From positions 124,001 through 188,000 of the forward strand of contig JAIVFJ010000062.1 in assembly GCA_025765615.1 (NCBI GenBank): 64,000 bases of DNA, read 5' to 3'. Positions within the stretch are counted from its first letter, which is position 1, and every line of letters begins with the position of its first letter. The notes under the pieces are model-generated. The model had not been told where the DNA came from, did no database searches, and saw only the letters and a list, made by a program, of their open reading frames with translations. Source of the stretch: Zopfochytrium polystomum (taxonomy: Eukaryota > Chytridiomycota > Chytridiomycetes > Chytridiales > Chytridiaceae). The position numbers were made by a program, and so were the translations under genes. Shown here in pieces: positions 41,240-51,890 of the stretch.

Positions 41240-41580
41240 ATTGATGTCCGAGTGCTGTTGCTGTGCAATTGTGTGTGTCCCCCAAGTGTGATAATGGTGC
41301 AGCGCCCTCGTTCATTAACGCGCCGTCCTGCTTCGGAGCGCGGAAAATCCAAACAGCTGACAAAGAAATTTACAAAACATCAATAACAAAAGAAACAAAA
41401 GTTACGCTGTCGCTTGACATTCGTGATCATTCGGCCGCTCGGCGATCTCCGTGTCGCCGCCAGTCTAAACAGCTCGCCGCCATAGAAGAAGAATTGTGCG
41501 GAGTGCAGAAAGGGCCAAAAAAAATAGGGCAACTGAGGTAAATATGTTGTGGAAAAAGAAAACACTCGCTCGACAACCAC

Positions 41581-41990
41581 CATGTCCGCGCTTACCCACT
41601 CGCAGCCCCGCCCACAAGCACAAGCACAACCACAACTATTTACAAATCCGCCAGAGTTGTCGGCGGGCCAACTGGCAAGCCATGTAGTCAACCTCGTCTT
41701 TAGTACGCCGTGCCAGCTCACCAGCTGCAGCTGATGCGGGGCGGGCTCGCATCCAGTGGCGCCGGATTCCAGCAGCAACTGTCGTTCTCATTGCTCAGCC
41801 GATCGGGCTAGGCCATTTAAATGCAGCTTGCGTCACCAAAGACGCCCTTACCGTCTCCGACACTCCTCCCACCGCACAACCCACCAACATAAGCACCACC
41901 AAGCACAAACACCACCAAACCCAGCAAAACCAACTCTGCCGCCGCTCGGCACCCTGCGCACACAACCGCCGCGTTAATCAAGGACACCAA
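41581..41990 (+). pseudogene. Decayed paralogue of the 29744-30853 Cys/His-repeat gene
   Basis: ATG 41581 opens MSALTHSQPRPQAQAQPQLF, closely matching the leader of the 29.7-kb gene (EPRPQLQPQLFPSPP). Then SAGQLASHVVNLVF and, one frame over, YAVPAHQLQLMRGG parallel QVVNFVF.VAVPANQLMLRGG. The frame breaks several times and the Cys/His repeats are missing; it fades out by about 41990. The two copies flank the transposon stack on either side. Confidence 0.6.
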
Positions 41991-42253
41991 CGTAGTTCCA
42001 CGAGCCGGATGTTAAATCACCCTAGTAGACCTTCCAGTCCGCTATCTTTCTACCACTGTAGGCTCTCTAAGAAGTGGACCAGATGGCAAACTGAACGGAA
42101 CCAAGAGTGTCTGATCCAGAGGTTCTTTTCTTTCGTATCAAAGCTCCAGCCATGCTGTCTTTATCTCATATTCATTTTTACCAGAGCAAAAGTAAAAGAA
42201 AAAACGGGAAAGTGGATTTGAGAGACAAAAGGCGTGCTTACTGGGGAGCAGGC

Positions 42254-42973
42254 TCAGAAGGAGGAAGAGGCGACAACGACGACGGCAGCCACGAGGATCG
42301 GGGCGAAGGGACTGATGGCCGCCGCTGAAGACACCAAGTTGGTCTGCGCCGATGGAGGGTACGATGGGGAGGCGGTGGCAGTCGAGTTGCCAGATGTACC
42401 CGAGGACGCAACGGTCACTGGATTGTAAAAGCCTGACTTGATTGTGCTCGTTGACGAGGAGGAGACAGCGTTGGCGCTGGTAAGCGTGCCAGATATAGTC
42501 ACCCCGACACCACTGTTTTCAGCATTGAGATGTTTTGTGTGATTCGTGAATCGATCAGTCGACTAAAGAAGCGGATACACAGTTCATTTCGACGTTTACC
42601 CGCAGAATTTCTTGAGCTGGTCGATATTGATGGCGGTGAAGACGTCGAGCCAGCCATATCTCGCAATGTCAGCGACGATGATGACGTCGCACGAGTCAAC
42701 GATGGCCTGGGAGTAGCCAAGAAGGCCAGGAGTGCTGCATTCGCACTTGTACGCTTCCTTCTCCTCGGGCGATCCGAACGCTGACGAGCCGGTGCCGGGG
42801 TAAGGGTGATTGGCAACACACGGCGCGTTGACGTTGTTGTCCAGGGCGGCGATTGCGGCCATGCACGCGGGGCTCATCTGAGTGGGCGGCGGGGAGATCG
42901 AGTCGGCCCCCGCGGCCGCAGTGGTGGTGAGGATTGTGGCGGCGACCGCGGCGGCGGCTGATGCGAAGCGCAT
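42254..42973 (-). CDS. Small secreted Cys-rich protein, probably GPI-anchored (paralogue 1)
   Basis: Two exons (42600-42973 and 42254-42512) give 210 residues. A signal peptide (MRFASAAAAVAATILTTTAA) is followed by a compact domain with cysteines in MSPACMAAIAALDNNVNAPC, YKCECSTPGLLGYS, DSCDVIIVAD and KKFCG. Then comes a Ser/Thr-rich stalk and a hydrophobic C-terminus (ILVAAVVVVASSSF) typical of a GPI-addition signal. The six core cysteines suggest a disulphide-bonded cell-surface domain; I do not recognise the family. Exon 1 is exactly as long (374 bp) as in paralogue 3. It is divergent from paralogue 2 across 345 bp. Confidence 0.85.
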
Positions 42974-43318
42974 TGCTGGACGAAATTGATTTTCCTGCTT
43001 GCTGTCCTGTCTTCCCCTGGTGTTGTGCTGGTGGGTTGAGCGAGACGGGGTGAAAATCAGTGTGGGGCCCGCAGGGGAGAAGGGGCCGATCTGCATAAGC
43101 GATAGGCGCCGGTTTTCACGACCACAAGGAAGGACATTTCAGCAGCTGGTAAAATGCTGGCTGGCATTTGCAGCGAGACACGTTCCGAGTCAGGCGGTGG
43201 TTTTCCGAGTGTTCGGGGAAAGACAGACATCGAGAATGGTGGCTTGCAGTGTGAGGGAAAGACACAGCAGGCACAAACAGAAACAGAAAGCAGGAAAAAC
43301 AAAATTCCAGACCACCAA

Positions 43319-44072
43319 ATGCGCTTCGCATCCGCCGCCGCCGCCGCCGCTGTCGCCGCCGCAGCCACCTCGGCGCTCATCCTCACCGCCACTGCGGCCT
43401 CAGGGGCCGACCCGGCCTCGCCGCCGCCCACTCAGATGAGTCCTGCCTGCATTTCCGCAATCGCCGCCCTGGACAACAACGTCAACGTGCCGTGCGTCGC
43501 CAAGCACCCTTACCCCGGCACAGGCTCGTCAGCCTTCGGATCGCCCGAGGAGAAGGAAGCGTACAAGTGCGAATGCAGCACTCCTGGCCTTCTTGGCTAC
43601 TCCCAGGCCATCGTTGACTCGTGCGACGTCATCATCGTCGCTGACATTGCACGATATGGCTGGCTGGACGTCTTCACTGCCAGTCAATATCGACCAGCTC
43701 AAGAAATTCTGCGGGTGAGCGTGCGAAATGACGAGTATATCCGCTTCTTTACTCTCCTGATCGGTGCACAAAATCTAACTTCACACCCAAATAATCCCAA
43801 TCAACGAAAACAGTGGTGTCGGGGTCACTATATCATGGCACTCTTACCAGCGCCAAGCGCTGTCTCCTCCTCAACGAGCACAATCGCGTCAGGCACTTAC
43901 CCTCCAAGCACTACGTCATCGGGTGCATCTGGCAACTCGACTGCCACTGTCAGACCGTCGTACCCTCCATCCTCGCAAACCAACTTGGTGTCTTCTGCCA
44001 CGGCCATCAGTCCCTTTCGCCGCCCCAATCCTCGTGGCTGCTGTCGCCGTGGTCGCCTCTTCCTCTTTCTGA
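43319..44072 (+). pseudogene. Small secreted Cys-rich protein (paralogue 2), with about four +1 insertions
   Basis: It has the same organisation as its neighbours: signal peptide MRFASAAAAAAVAAAATSA, the MSPAC...VPC, YKCECSTPGLLGYS and CDVIIVADIARYGW blocks, an intron at 43715-43813, a Ser/Thr stalk and a GPI-type end. Against paralogues 1 and 3 it has extra single bases at about 43682 (before GTCAATATC), about 43833, about 43856 and about 44018, each shifting the frame. The stop matching the paralogues is at 44070-44072. It is either a young pseudogene or a poorly polished sequence; the coding pattern is otherwise as well preserved as in the intact copies. Confidence 0.8.
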
Positions 44073-45268
44073 ATGTGCCTTCCCAGTCTACACGCCTCTT
44101 CTCTTTCCACACCGCTTTCGATTTTTTACCTTGCTGAGTGCTCTTCTGCCTTACACAAAATGATTCGATTAAGACAGTGTAGCTGGAGCTTTGATGCTAA
44201 AGGAAAAAATTTTGAATTAGGACATTGTTGGTTCCGAACTGGTCCACTTCTTAGAGAGCTTACAGTGGTGGAAAGGCTTGCCGACTGGAGGTCGATTACT
44301 GTAAACTTAATACCGGCGCGTGGAACCACGTTGTTGTCCTTGATTTGTGGTGAGCGTCGGGTTTGTTCGACTCAGACTCAAGAGGGCGTTTTCGCGCGGA
44401 GATGGTGACTAGTAAGAAGCAAGGAAAAAATCGTTTTGCAGGCATACAAAGATACAGCATGCTTTGAAACGACATACTCGATAGCCTCGCCCCGATTCAT
44501 CAAAAATTCAAAAAGAAATCTCGGAACAGCCGGCTGGAGTGGGAAGTTTGCAAGGACGGCGGATTGGGCGAAGAGTATGCGATCTCCCTGAGTAGAAGAG
44601 TGCGATGGGGGTAGGTGGTTCGCGAAGATGCCAGAATTTATTGACGCTCCCTGCGTAATTGACAGATCCAGAGGAAAACAGACGAGATCGATTGAAAAGG
44701 TAAGCACCACCGAAGTGGTTGCTCAGACTTTCGGAGCAAGCTTTCGATTCGCACCCTTTAATCACTATTTCGAGCACGGGCTTAAACATGTCCTCCAGAA
44801 ACAGCACACGAGTGCCCACAACAACTCGTCGCCTGGTCGCAAACACGAGTGAGCGATTATTACATGTTATTTACAGTGAATATTCATTCGGCATGCTCCA
44901 ACGTCCTCCGGGAAGCATCGGGTAAACAGGATTTTGGGGAAAGACATGTGTTGGGTGGTTGGCGACAAGAGCAAAGACCTAAGACCTATTGACCTGCTCC
45001 ACTTCATCAAGGAAGACACCCCCACAGCAAGCAAGCCAGTAAAAATGTTCTGGAACAATGCGCTTCACCCGCGTGAGCTTTCGCTGTTTGGAGCTTCCAA
45101 ATCGCCGACCGGGTGCGGAAATAAAATTCGGGGAAAGACACGCAGGGCGAGACAGGCTCGACAGCGCACAAGAGGGCGAATAAAAGCGTCCATCTCTCTC
45201 ACACACTTTTGCTCACCCACCAGTTCACTCTCCTTCACCATCACACCAAAGCAACTTGATCTGCAGCA
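44073..45268. other. Spacer with a doubtful minus-strand ORF pair
   Basis: On the minus strand, 44740-44846 (VLFLEDMFKPVLEIVIKG) and 44378-44690 (FAQSAVLANFPLQPAVPRFLFEFLMNRGE) look protein-like with a possible intron between, but no domain is recognised. A TATA-like GAATAAAAG at about 45178 precedes paralogue 3. Confidence 0.35.
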
Positions 45269-45993
45269 ATGCGCTTCACATCCGCCTTCGCCGCCGTCGC
45301 CGCGGTCTCCTTGGCTCTCACCTTCACCACCGCGACTGCGGAGGCGGACTCCATACCGACTCAAATGAGTCCCGCGTGCGTTGCCGCAATCGCCGCCCTG
45401 GACGACAACGTCAACGCGCCGTGCGTTGCCAAACACCCTTACACCGGCAACGGCACGTCCTCCTTCGGATCCCCGGAGGAGAAAGAAGCGTTCAAGTGCG
45501 AATGCAACACCCCTGGCCTTCTCGGCTACTCCCAGGCCATCGTTGACTTGTGCGACGTACTTATCGTCCCTGCGATTCTGAAATACGGCTGGCTTGACGT
45601 CTTAACTGCCACCCATATCGACCAGCTCACGAAATTCTGCGGGTAAGAGAGCAAAGGGTGGATGCTTCACACATATTTAGTCGACTGATCCGGGCAATAA
45701 ATCACTCTCACTTTCTGCGAAAAAAACCCCTCCAAAATCAACCAAAAAACAGTGATGTCGGGGTCACAATAAACGGCACGATTACCAGGACTCCGACAAG
45801 CGCAGCACCTACCAGCACTACCACTCCGTTCAGTACCTCCAAGATCCCGCCCAACAACTCGTCTTCCACCACATCCCCTTCGTACTCTGCTTCTTCACCG
45901 ACCAACTTGGTGTCTTCAGCCGCAGCCATTAGTCCCTTCGCTACCCCGATCCTCGTGGTGGCCGTCGCCGTGGTCGCCTCTTACTCTCTCTGA
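45269..45993 (+). CDS. Small secreted Cys-rich protein, probably GPI-anchored (paralogue 3)
   Basis: Exons 45269-45642 and 45753-45993 (intron GTAAGA...AACAG) encode 204 residues. Signal peptide MRFTSAFAAVAAVSLALTFT; cysteine blocks MSPACVAAIAALDDNVNAPC, FKCECNTPGLLGYS, DLCDVLIVPAILKYGW and TKFCG; a Thr/Ser/Pro stalk; hydrophobic tail ILVVAVAVVASYSL. All frames are intact. The protein should be exported and tethered to the plasma membrane or wall. It is the most divergent of the three. Confidence 0.87.
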
Positions 45994-46225
45994 TGTGCTT
46001 TCTCTTTCTCTCTTCGTCTATTTTTGCCCCCTTTTTTCCCTTTAGCCGTAACATTCAAAGAATAAAAGACCGGTAGTAAGGAATATGGAAAAAATACCGA
46101 CGTGCTATCGTGTTTCAATTTTTTTAAGCAGGTTTGTGGTAGTTCTCGAGCGACAATAACAGTCCGTGCATTCGTGGTAACGGTGACAAAAGAAGAAAGG
46201 AAACTGCTGCACAGTTCACAGATTA

Positions 46226-48194
46226 CTAGAACGCCACCGGCCGCTCCACGCCAGACGGCAGTCGCTCCCTCTTCATAAACAACGAGCCGAGGGCCGACAC
46301 CCCCGCGAACGGAATCAAAATGCGGAACACCAGCTGCAGCGTCTCGACAAACCCGTGGACGACCGGCGGCCACTCGGACTCGGGCAGCGCGAGTCGGATC
46401 AGCGACGGCGACTTGAGCAGCAGTGCAAGGTCGACGCCAGGGACCAAAAAGTGCAAAGTGACGTTGCTGTCGGCGACGCTCTTTGCGACGTTTGAAGGGA
46501 GCTTTTGGTTGAAGGCGAGCGAGACGGCGGCGAGCCCGACGACGGCGCCAATGGTTTGGAAAAAGTTGATGAGCGAGGTCATGGTGGAGAGCAGGTCTTC
46601 GGGGACGGAGAATTGGCCGACGAGGATCAGCATCTGGAGGGACGTGCCGGCCCCGATGCCACCGACGAGGATGAAGAGTATGGGCTCCCAGCCCGCGCTG
46701 CTTTCGTCGAGGAGGCTGATGAGCACGGCGGAGAGGGCCACAAGGACCGCGCCGGTGGGGATGAAGGGCCAAGCCAGTCCGGTGGCGCTGGAGATGATAC
46801 CCGTCGCGATTGAGAGAACGACGAGACCGCCGATGAGAGGCAAGGTGCGAACGCCCGCGGACGTGGCCGAATCTATGGAATTGGTGCAGATGAGCTTCAT
46901 CGATAGTAGGGACAGAACGAACTGAATTTGGCTTACCTCCTTTCACAACCTGGAACCACTGCGGCACGTAGAAAATCAAGCCAAAGAAGGCCATACCGAA
47001 AAAAGCAGCCGTCAAAAAAGTGGCCACCACGTTTGGGTTTTTGAAGAGGTGTGGAGGAATAATCGGCCGCGACGCGACTTTCACCTCGACATACACAAAC
47101 GCAGCCAGTCCAACACCGCCGACAACGAACAAGCTAATCACAGTGGCAGAGTCCCACGCGTACTGGGTACCGCCGCCCTCGAGGGCGATCAGCAGGCAGA
47201 TAATCGACACGACGAGGACAAAGGTGCCGATCCAGTCGATCTTTGCCAAGTCTTGCATTCTGTTTTCGGATTTGACCGTCTTGATGTTGAGAAAAAAGAT
47301 GACGACAACAATTGCGATGGCGCCGAGCGGGAGGTTGATGTAGAAGACCCATCGCCAGGAGACGTGATCGACAAAGGCGCCGCCAAGAAGAGGTCCTTGC
47401 AGGTAATTAGTGTGCAGTCAGGCCCGCTGCGTAGACTCACCAGCAACAGAGGCCAGACCAAACGCAGCTCCAACGACTCCTGTCCACTTTCCACGCTCAC
47501 GGAGGGGTACGAGATCTGCAACGATGATGATGACAAGGGTAAATATACCTCCACCGCCAAGGCCGGCAACAGCCCTGGCAACAATGAGGAACTATTTGTG
47601 GACTGTCAGACTAGACAAAGCGATGCGACTTTGGATGGAAAACCACACACCGGCATGTTGGTGGCTGCCCCGCACAGGGCGCTTCCAATCTCGAACACGA
47701 CGATTGCAAACAGGTATACCGCCTTCCGACCAAAGATGTCGGCAAGCTGACCGTACGACGGAATGAAGGCGGTCGATGTGAGAAGATACGACGTAGCGAC
47801 CCAAGCGACTTGATCCTGTGCGGCGAACTCGGTTGCGATGGCTTGCAGCGCGACGGACACAATGGTCTGGGAGGGGGTTAGTGAGCGAGCATAACCGAGA
47901 GTGTGAGAATGAAAGTATGGTCGCCTACTTGATCCAACGAAGCGAGGAATACGGCGACGCACAAGCCGACAAAGATGAGGTAGAACTGGAGGTTCGACAT
48001 TCCGGGAACTATCGTCGTGGGCTGCGGGTCGACGGGGTCGACCACAACAGCTTCGACGTCGGCCGCTGTCTGCTTCTCAGGCACCAGCGGCCTGCCGGCG
48101 CATCGGCTTCTTCGTGACTGTTGAGGGCGGTCGAAGAGTCTTGCATGTCGGTCGGGGCGATCCCGTCACTATTATTCATATATTCGGCCGCCAT
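46226..48194 (-). CDS. MFS transporter, DHA2 (14-TM) type, paralogue of the 25.4-kb gene
   Basis: Five exons: 47929-48194, 47651-47866, 47441-47591, 46937-47395 and 46226-46872. Exons 2-4 are 216, 151 and 459 bp, exactly as in the gene at 25381-27430. The product has TM1 (FYLIFVGLCVAVFLASLDQ), WVATSYLLTSTAFIPSYGQLADIFGRK, RAVAGLGGGGIFTL, GPLLGGAFVDHVSWRWVFYI, YAWDSATVI and a C-terminus ending ERLPSGVERPVAF. The first exon needs a net -1 correction between EEADAPAG and PLVPEKQTAAD (about 48085-48100) to keep the upstream ATGs in frame; the start is therefore uncertain (ATG 48194 or a later Met). Proton-coupled export of toxic compounds is the family role; substrate unknown. Confidence 0.88.
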
Positions 48195-48904
48195 CCTGGG
48201 GCAGGGAGCGAGCTCGAAAAAGATATAGGAGGCCTCCGATTGTTCTCCCAAGCGGTAATAAGCGAAGCAACCACGCTCCCAGTCATGATCCGTTTGTCGG
48301 ACCTCGAAGTGGCTGGTCCAGACAGACGGATGTTGCGGGTACCTTCTGCTTGTTGAATGATCAAATAACTGAGAGAGAGGTCTCCCGTTTCCGTTTTTTT
48401 GTCTCTCTTGGGTGTGTGCCCGCCGAAAACCCGGCGGAAGCAAACCGCGACGATCGATCAGGACAATCATGTGAATGGGAGGAGACAAACGCCTGGGATT
48501 TCGCCCGATTGTTTGCTATCAATAATAGTAATAGGGTAGTAAAACCCCGAACTGGACAACCTTGCGAAATCGTTTTTCATCATCCCTCGCTAACCAAAGT
48601 GACTACCAATGCACTTTGCTGCCAACTCTGTCCGAGCAGCATTGCAGTGCTGTTGTTATGTCAAACAACGAGAAAACTGACTTTAAAAGTTCGCTTTTGA
48701 GAGGTTTGACTGCCTCTAAATTTTATATCTGTACAGGGAAAACCTTCAACATTTTCATCTGGGGGCTGCCCTAAAAACGCAATAAACACATTGTAAATTC
48801 TCTGTCCCCACTCCACTCCATGGCAAAATTGGAAAAATGGGGCAGTTTGCTTGATTTTTGACCACCCCCCAGTCAGGGATCTATTCCAACTCTAATCACG
48901 AATT
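48195..48904. other. Spacer
   Basis: No supported gene on either strand. Confidence 0.5.
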
Positions 48905-49674
48905 TTAAAGTATCAACGCCGCCAACAACGCCGCCGCCAGGCAGCCTCCAGCAGCTCGCATCGCGAAAGAGTTCTTTGATCTTTGTGCTGCTGACCGTGT
49001 GGTACTCACAGTGCCAGAAGCTCCGGCGGAAGATGATGTGGAAGTAGAAGAGGCGAGAGGCGTGCACGAGTACTCTTGGGCGGCGTCCGGTTGAGTTCGG
49101 TTCGAAAAGCAGGTAAACGAGTCGAGGCGGTTGTTGGTGCAGTTCGACGCTTTGGCTGCGTACAGGGACTTGCAGTTTGGATCGTCGGGAGTCGTTGCAG
49201 TCAGACCGAGGCAACGATACTAGGTTTGGGTTGGGTCCGTGTGGTTTGGCAGAAGTTGATTCGTTGGGATGGGTCATCGAATAAGTTGTAGAAAAAATCA
49301 TTGAACAAAGGGATCCTTACGTAATAGGAACCGTCAGATGCGCATCCCCACTCGGACAGGACCTGACCGGTCGACGAGCACCCTGACTGGGTAGCGGCAA
49401 ACCAGGTGGAGTTCGAGCATTGCAGGGACGCTGCGACAGCGGGTGCCGACGACGTCGCAGAGCTGGAGGAGGATGCTCCACTAGTTGGGTACCTGCAGAC
49501 GCACTGCATGAAGCCCGAGAAGGAGCCCGTGATAGTCTTTGTGGTTGCGAGGGGCAGGGTGGCGGTGCAGTAGGCGGCGTCGACGAGCGAGGCTGTCTTG
49601 GAGCAAAAGGCGGCGCACGGCGCGAAGGTGGCGGCGCCGCCCGAGCAGTCGGCGGCCTGCCCCAAAGTCGACAT
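48905..49674 (-). CDS. Cys-rich protein with GPI-type C-terminus
   Basis: Exons 49321-49674 and 48905-49219 encode 222 residues from the ATG at 49674. The N-terminal half has closely spaced cysteines (AADCSGGAATFAPCAAFCSK, AAYC, MQCVCRY) followed by a Ser/Ala linker and a second Cys region (LQCSNSTWFAATQSGCSS, EWGCASDGSYY, DPNCKSLYAAKASNC, FTCFSNRT). It ends with a Ser/Thr stalk and hydrophobic GGCLAAALLAALIL. The first module vaguely resembles CFEM spacing but lacks the Asp motif, so I do not assign it. No signal peptide precedes this ATG; an upstream exon is probable. Confidence 0.7.
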
Positions 49675-50040
49675 TTTTTTGCGCTCGACGTTTGGAGGAT
49701 TTCTTTTGCAGAAAGTTTCGCCAGCATGAAAAATAAAAGCAAACCGAAAGCAGAAAGAAACGAAATTTTCGCAAAGAGATTGAATTCCTTATTTGGCTTT
49801 TGTAACGAAGAAGGCACCTTGTCTTCAGCGTTGTGCCCAAGAAGGCTCAAAAATTTGCACTCTCTTTCCCAAAGAGGCAGTTTCTCTCCTCGCGGTGATG
49901 ACATCGATTTTTTTTTTCCCCCCTCTCACTCGTTTCGCGGTCACGCCGAACACGAAAAAGTATGGGAATGTATATATATATATATATATATACATTTTTT
50001 TGTTTTGTTCTCCTTCGTTCTAATGGTAAACGCAGATTCA
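49675..50040. other. Spacer with (TA)n tract
   Basis: A (TA)n run lies at about 49971-49992. The first exon of the downstream secreted protein, if it has one, should be here but could not be placed. Confidence 0.5.
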
Positions 50041-51340
50041 AAACAACAAAGGCAACTCTTTCAGCACGAAAATGTACGACTGGGGCCTGAAAACCGAATA
50101 CGCCCAAACGATCGGCTCCGACATTCTGGCAGGTGTATACGTCAACTCTGGCACCGAGATCGACGCGCTTGGAGTCGTCTTTGTCCAACCCGTCAGCTTT
50201 GGTACGGTGGTAAACACAAAGTGGGGCACCGTCTACGACGGTCTGCAGGTGGCGCCTTCGAGTGTGCACGTGTACGGGCCGGCAGACGTTGACAACACCG
50301 CCAGCGACACAATCCTTCCCGTCAACTCTCTGGTAACGACCACGTACGTGGACACGTCCGCATTCCAGCTATCGTTCACGGAGGGAACCGAGCTTGGCAT
50401 GTCGTGGGGAGTCGAGGCGAGCGTGCCGGAGCTCGGAAAGGCCACGGAGGGATTTACCTGGAAGATTTCGTTCTCATCGGTGAAAGATCTTGTTTTTTTT
50501 TTTCAATTGAGAATCTTGTACGATTCTAACACGATCACTCGCTCAATCCCTCACAACGACGAAATCCGTATCGACTACTACACAGCTCTGCAACGCTTTC
50601 AACTGCCCTGCCCACAAGCACTGCCGCATTTACTGTGTCGCAACTCTGATTGATGAACGAATCCATATTAAGAGTCGTGAGGCAACACAGTGTTCGCAGA
50701 CAACGCAAGACTGTCATCGCTGGGTTGACAGGTACTCAGCGCAGGGTCGACTGACTTTAAACAACGGCGGCGCATACTACTACGACATTGCGGGACTCTA
50801 CCAAGTGTCCGGCAACTCTTACACCATGTGTGACTTCGTCAACGATCCAAACTGCGCCGGCAGCAGCAGCCCGCTTTCGTCGCCGACCGCATCCGTAAAT
50901 TTGACGGTGGCGGCAGCACCGGCGGTGGTGGTGGCGGCGGCGGAGGCGGCTCGTCGGACGGAGAAGTAGTATACGCGGTCAACTGCATCCGCGCGAACGG
51001 GGGCGGCGCATACTCGATTGCGGCGTACTACTCGCACATGAGCCAGTCTCAGAACGGGCAGCAGCCGGACGCGTCGGTGTCGATGATCTGTCCTTCCGGC
51101 GGATGCCAGGCGTCCGGAACTATCACTTGGGAAGGGCAAACAGTACGATCCAACGACTATCCGGACGGGAACTATAATACTTTCACCCTCAATGGAAATG
51201 CGAACAGCGCTCCAACTGGCGGGTATGTCGGAACGGGGTCCAACAAGTACCACTCTTTCAACTGCTACCACGGGTACCGTTCTCTGTTTACCCAAGGAAG
51301 CACGACTTGCTACGCTATATACTATTGCACGAAAGCCTGA
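50041..51340 (+). CDS. Aerolysin-like (ETX/MTX2-type) secreted protein with C-terminal Cys domain, frame-damaged
   Basis: The first block (about 50041-50481) has a lectin-like N-terminal part (GVYVNSGTEIDALGVVFVQP) and alternating Thr/Ser beta strands (TTTYVDTSAFQLSFTEGTEL) with the pattern of aerolysin-family stem regions; it ends at a GTGAAAG donor. After an interrupted stretch, a second block (about 50745-50890) gives GGAYYYDIAGLYQVSGNSY. A poly-Gly linker (about 50905-50960) leads to a C-terminal domain with six cysteines (MICPSGGCQASGTITWEG; NCYHGYRSLF; TCYAIYYC) and the stop at 51338-51340. At least one frame break lies just before the linker. Aerolysin-like proteins form oligomeric beta-barrel pores, but family members also have non-toxic roles. 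Start unresolved. Confidence 0.5.
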
Positions 51341-51890
51341 CACATACCTCAGCCAAATGAACGGGATTGTGCGGCTTTTTCTCTTTGCCTTGAAGCTTTT
51401 TGAAGTTTTCTTTTTCTCTTCTCGACATATAGAATTTGGCTGTTTTTCTGTAAAAAAGAAGAATAAAGGAATCGAAGAGGTATTTCATTTAGGCGCAATG
51501 TGTGGAAGCTGAAATTTGCTGAATTATTCGGCTTACTCCACTGCCCAAATTCAAGCAATGAAATGGTATATTGCAAGGGAAAGCAGAAACAAGCGCTCAC
51601 GAACCAGCCTCAGGGTACTTTCGTGGGGCCCCTCAGTAATGGCTTCCGTAATCATTTCCATAATCGTAATCGTAATCGCCATCCTCGGCCTCCTCTTCGG
51701 GATAATCATTCCGATAGTCGTCTTCATCTATCAAAGAAACCGCGTTGAGCCTGGAAAATCCCCCTTCTCTTTGGGTAAACGTTCCCCTACCGTTTGAATC
51801 TTCGTCAGCCTCATCGAGCGGTCCATCTTCATCGTTCCCGTCGTCAAGCTCCAGCTGAAACAACTCATGCAACAGCGAGATCGTGAAGCT
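51341..51890. other. Spacer; acidic ORF on the minus strand overlaps the expected PSF3 5' end
   Basis: The minus strand is open over 51633-51872 with an acidic, Asp/Tyr-rich composition (EDGDYDYDYGNDYGSHY) and no ATG-independent support. The N-terminal exon of PSF3 should lie here on the + strand but I could not find it. Confidence 0.35.

Noticed and set aside
51633..51872. Acidic Asp/Tyr-rich ORF on the minus strand
   Set aside because: Short, no recognised domain, and it overlaps the place where the PSF3 5' end is expected on the other strand. It could be the end of a real gene, but I cannot support it.
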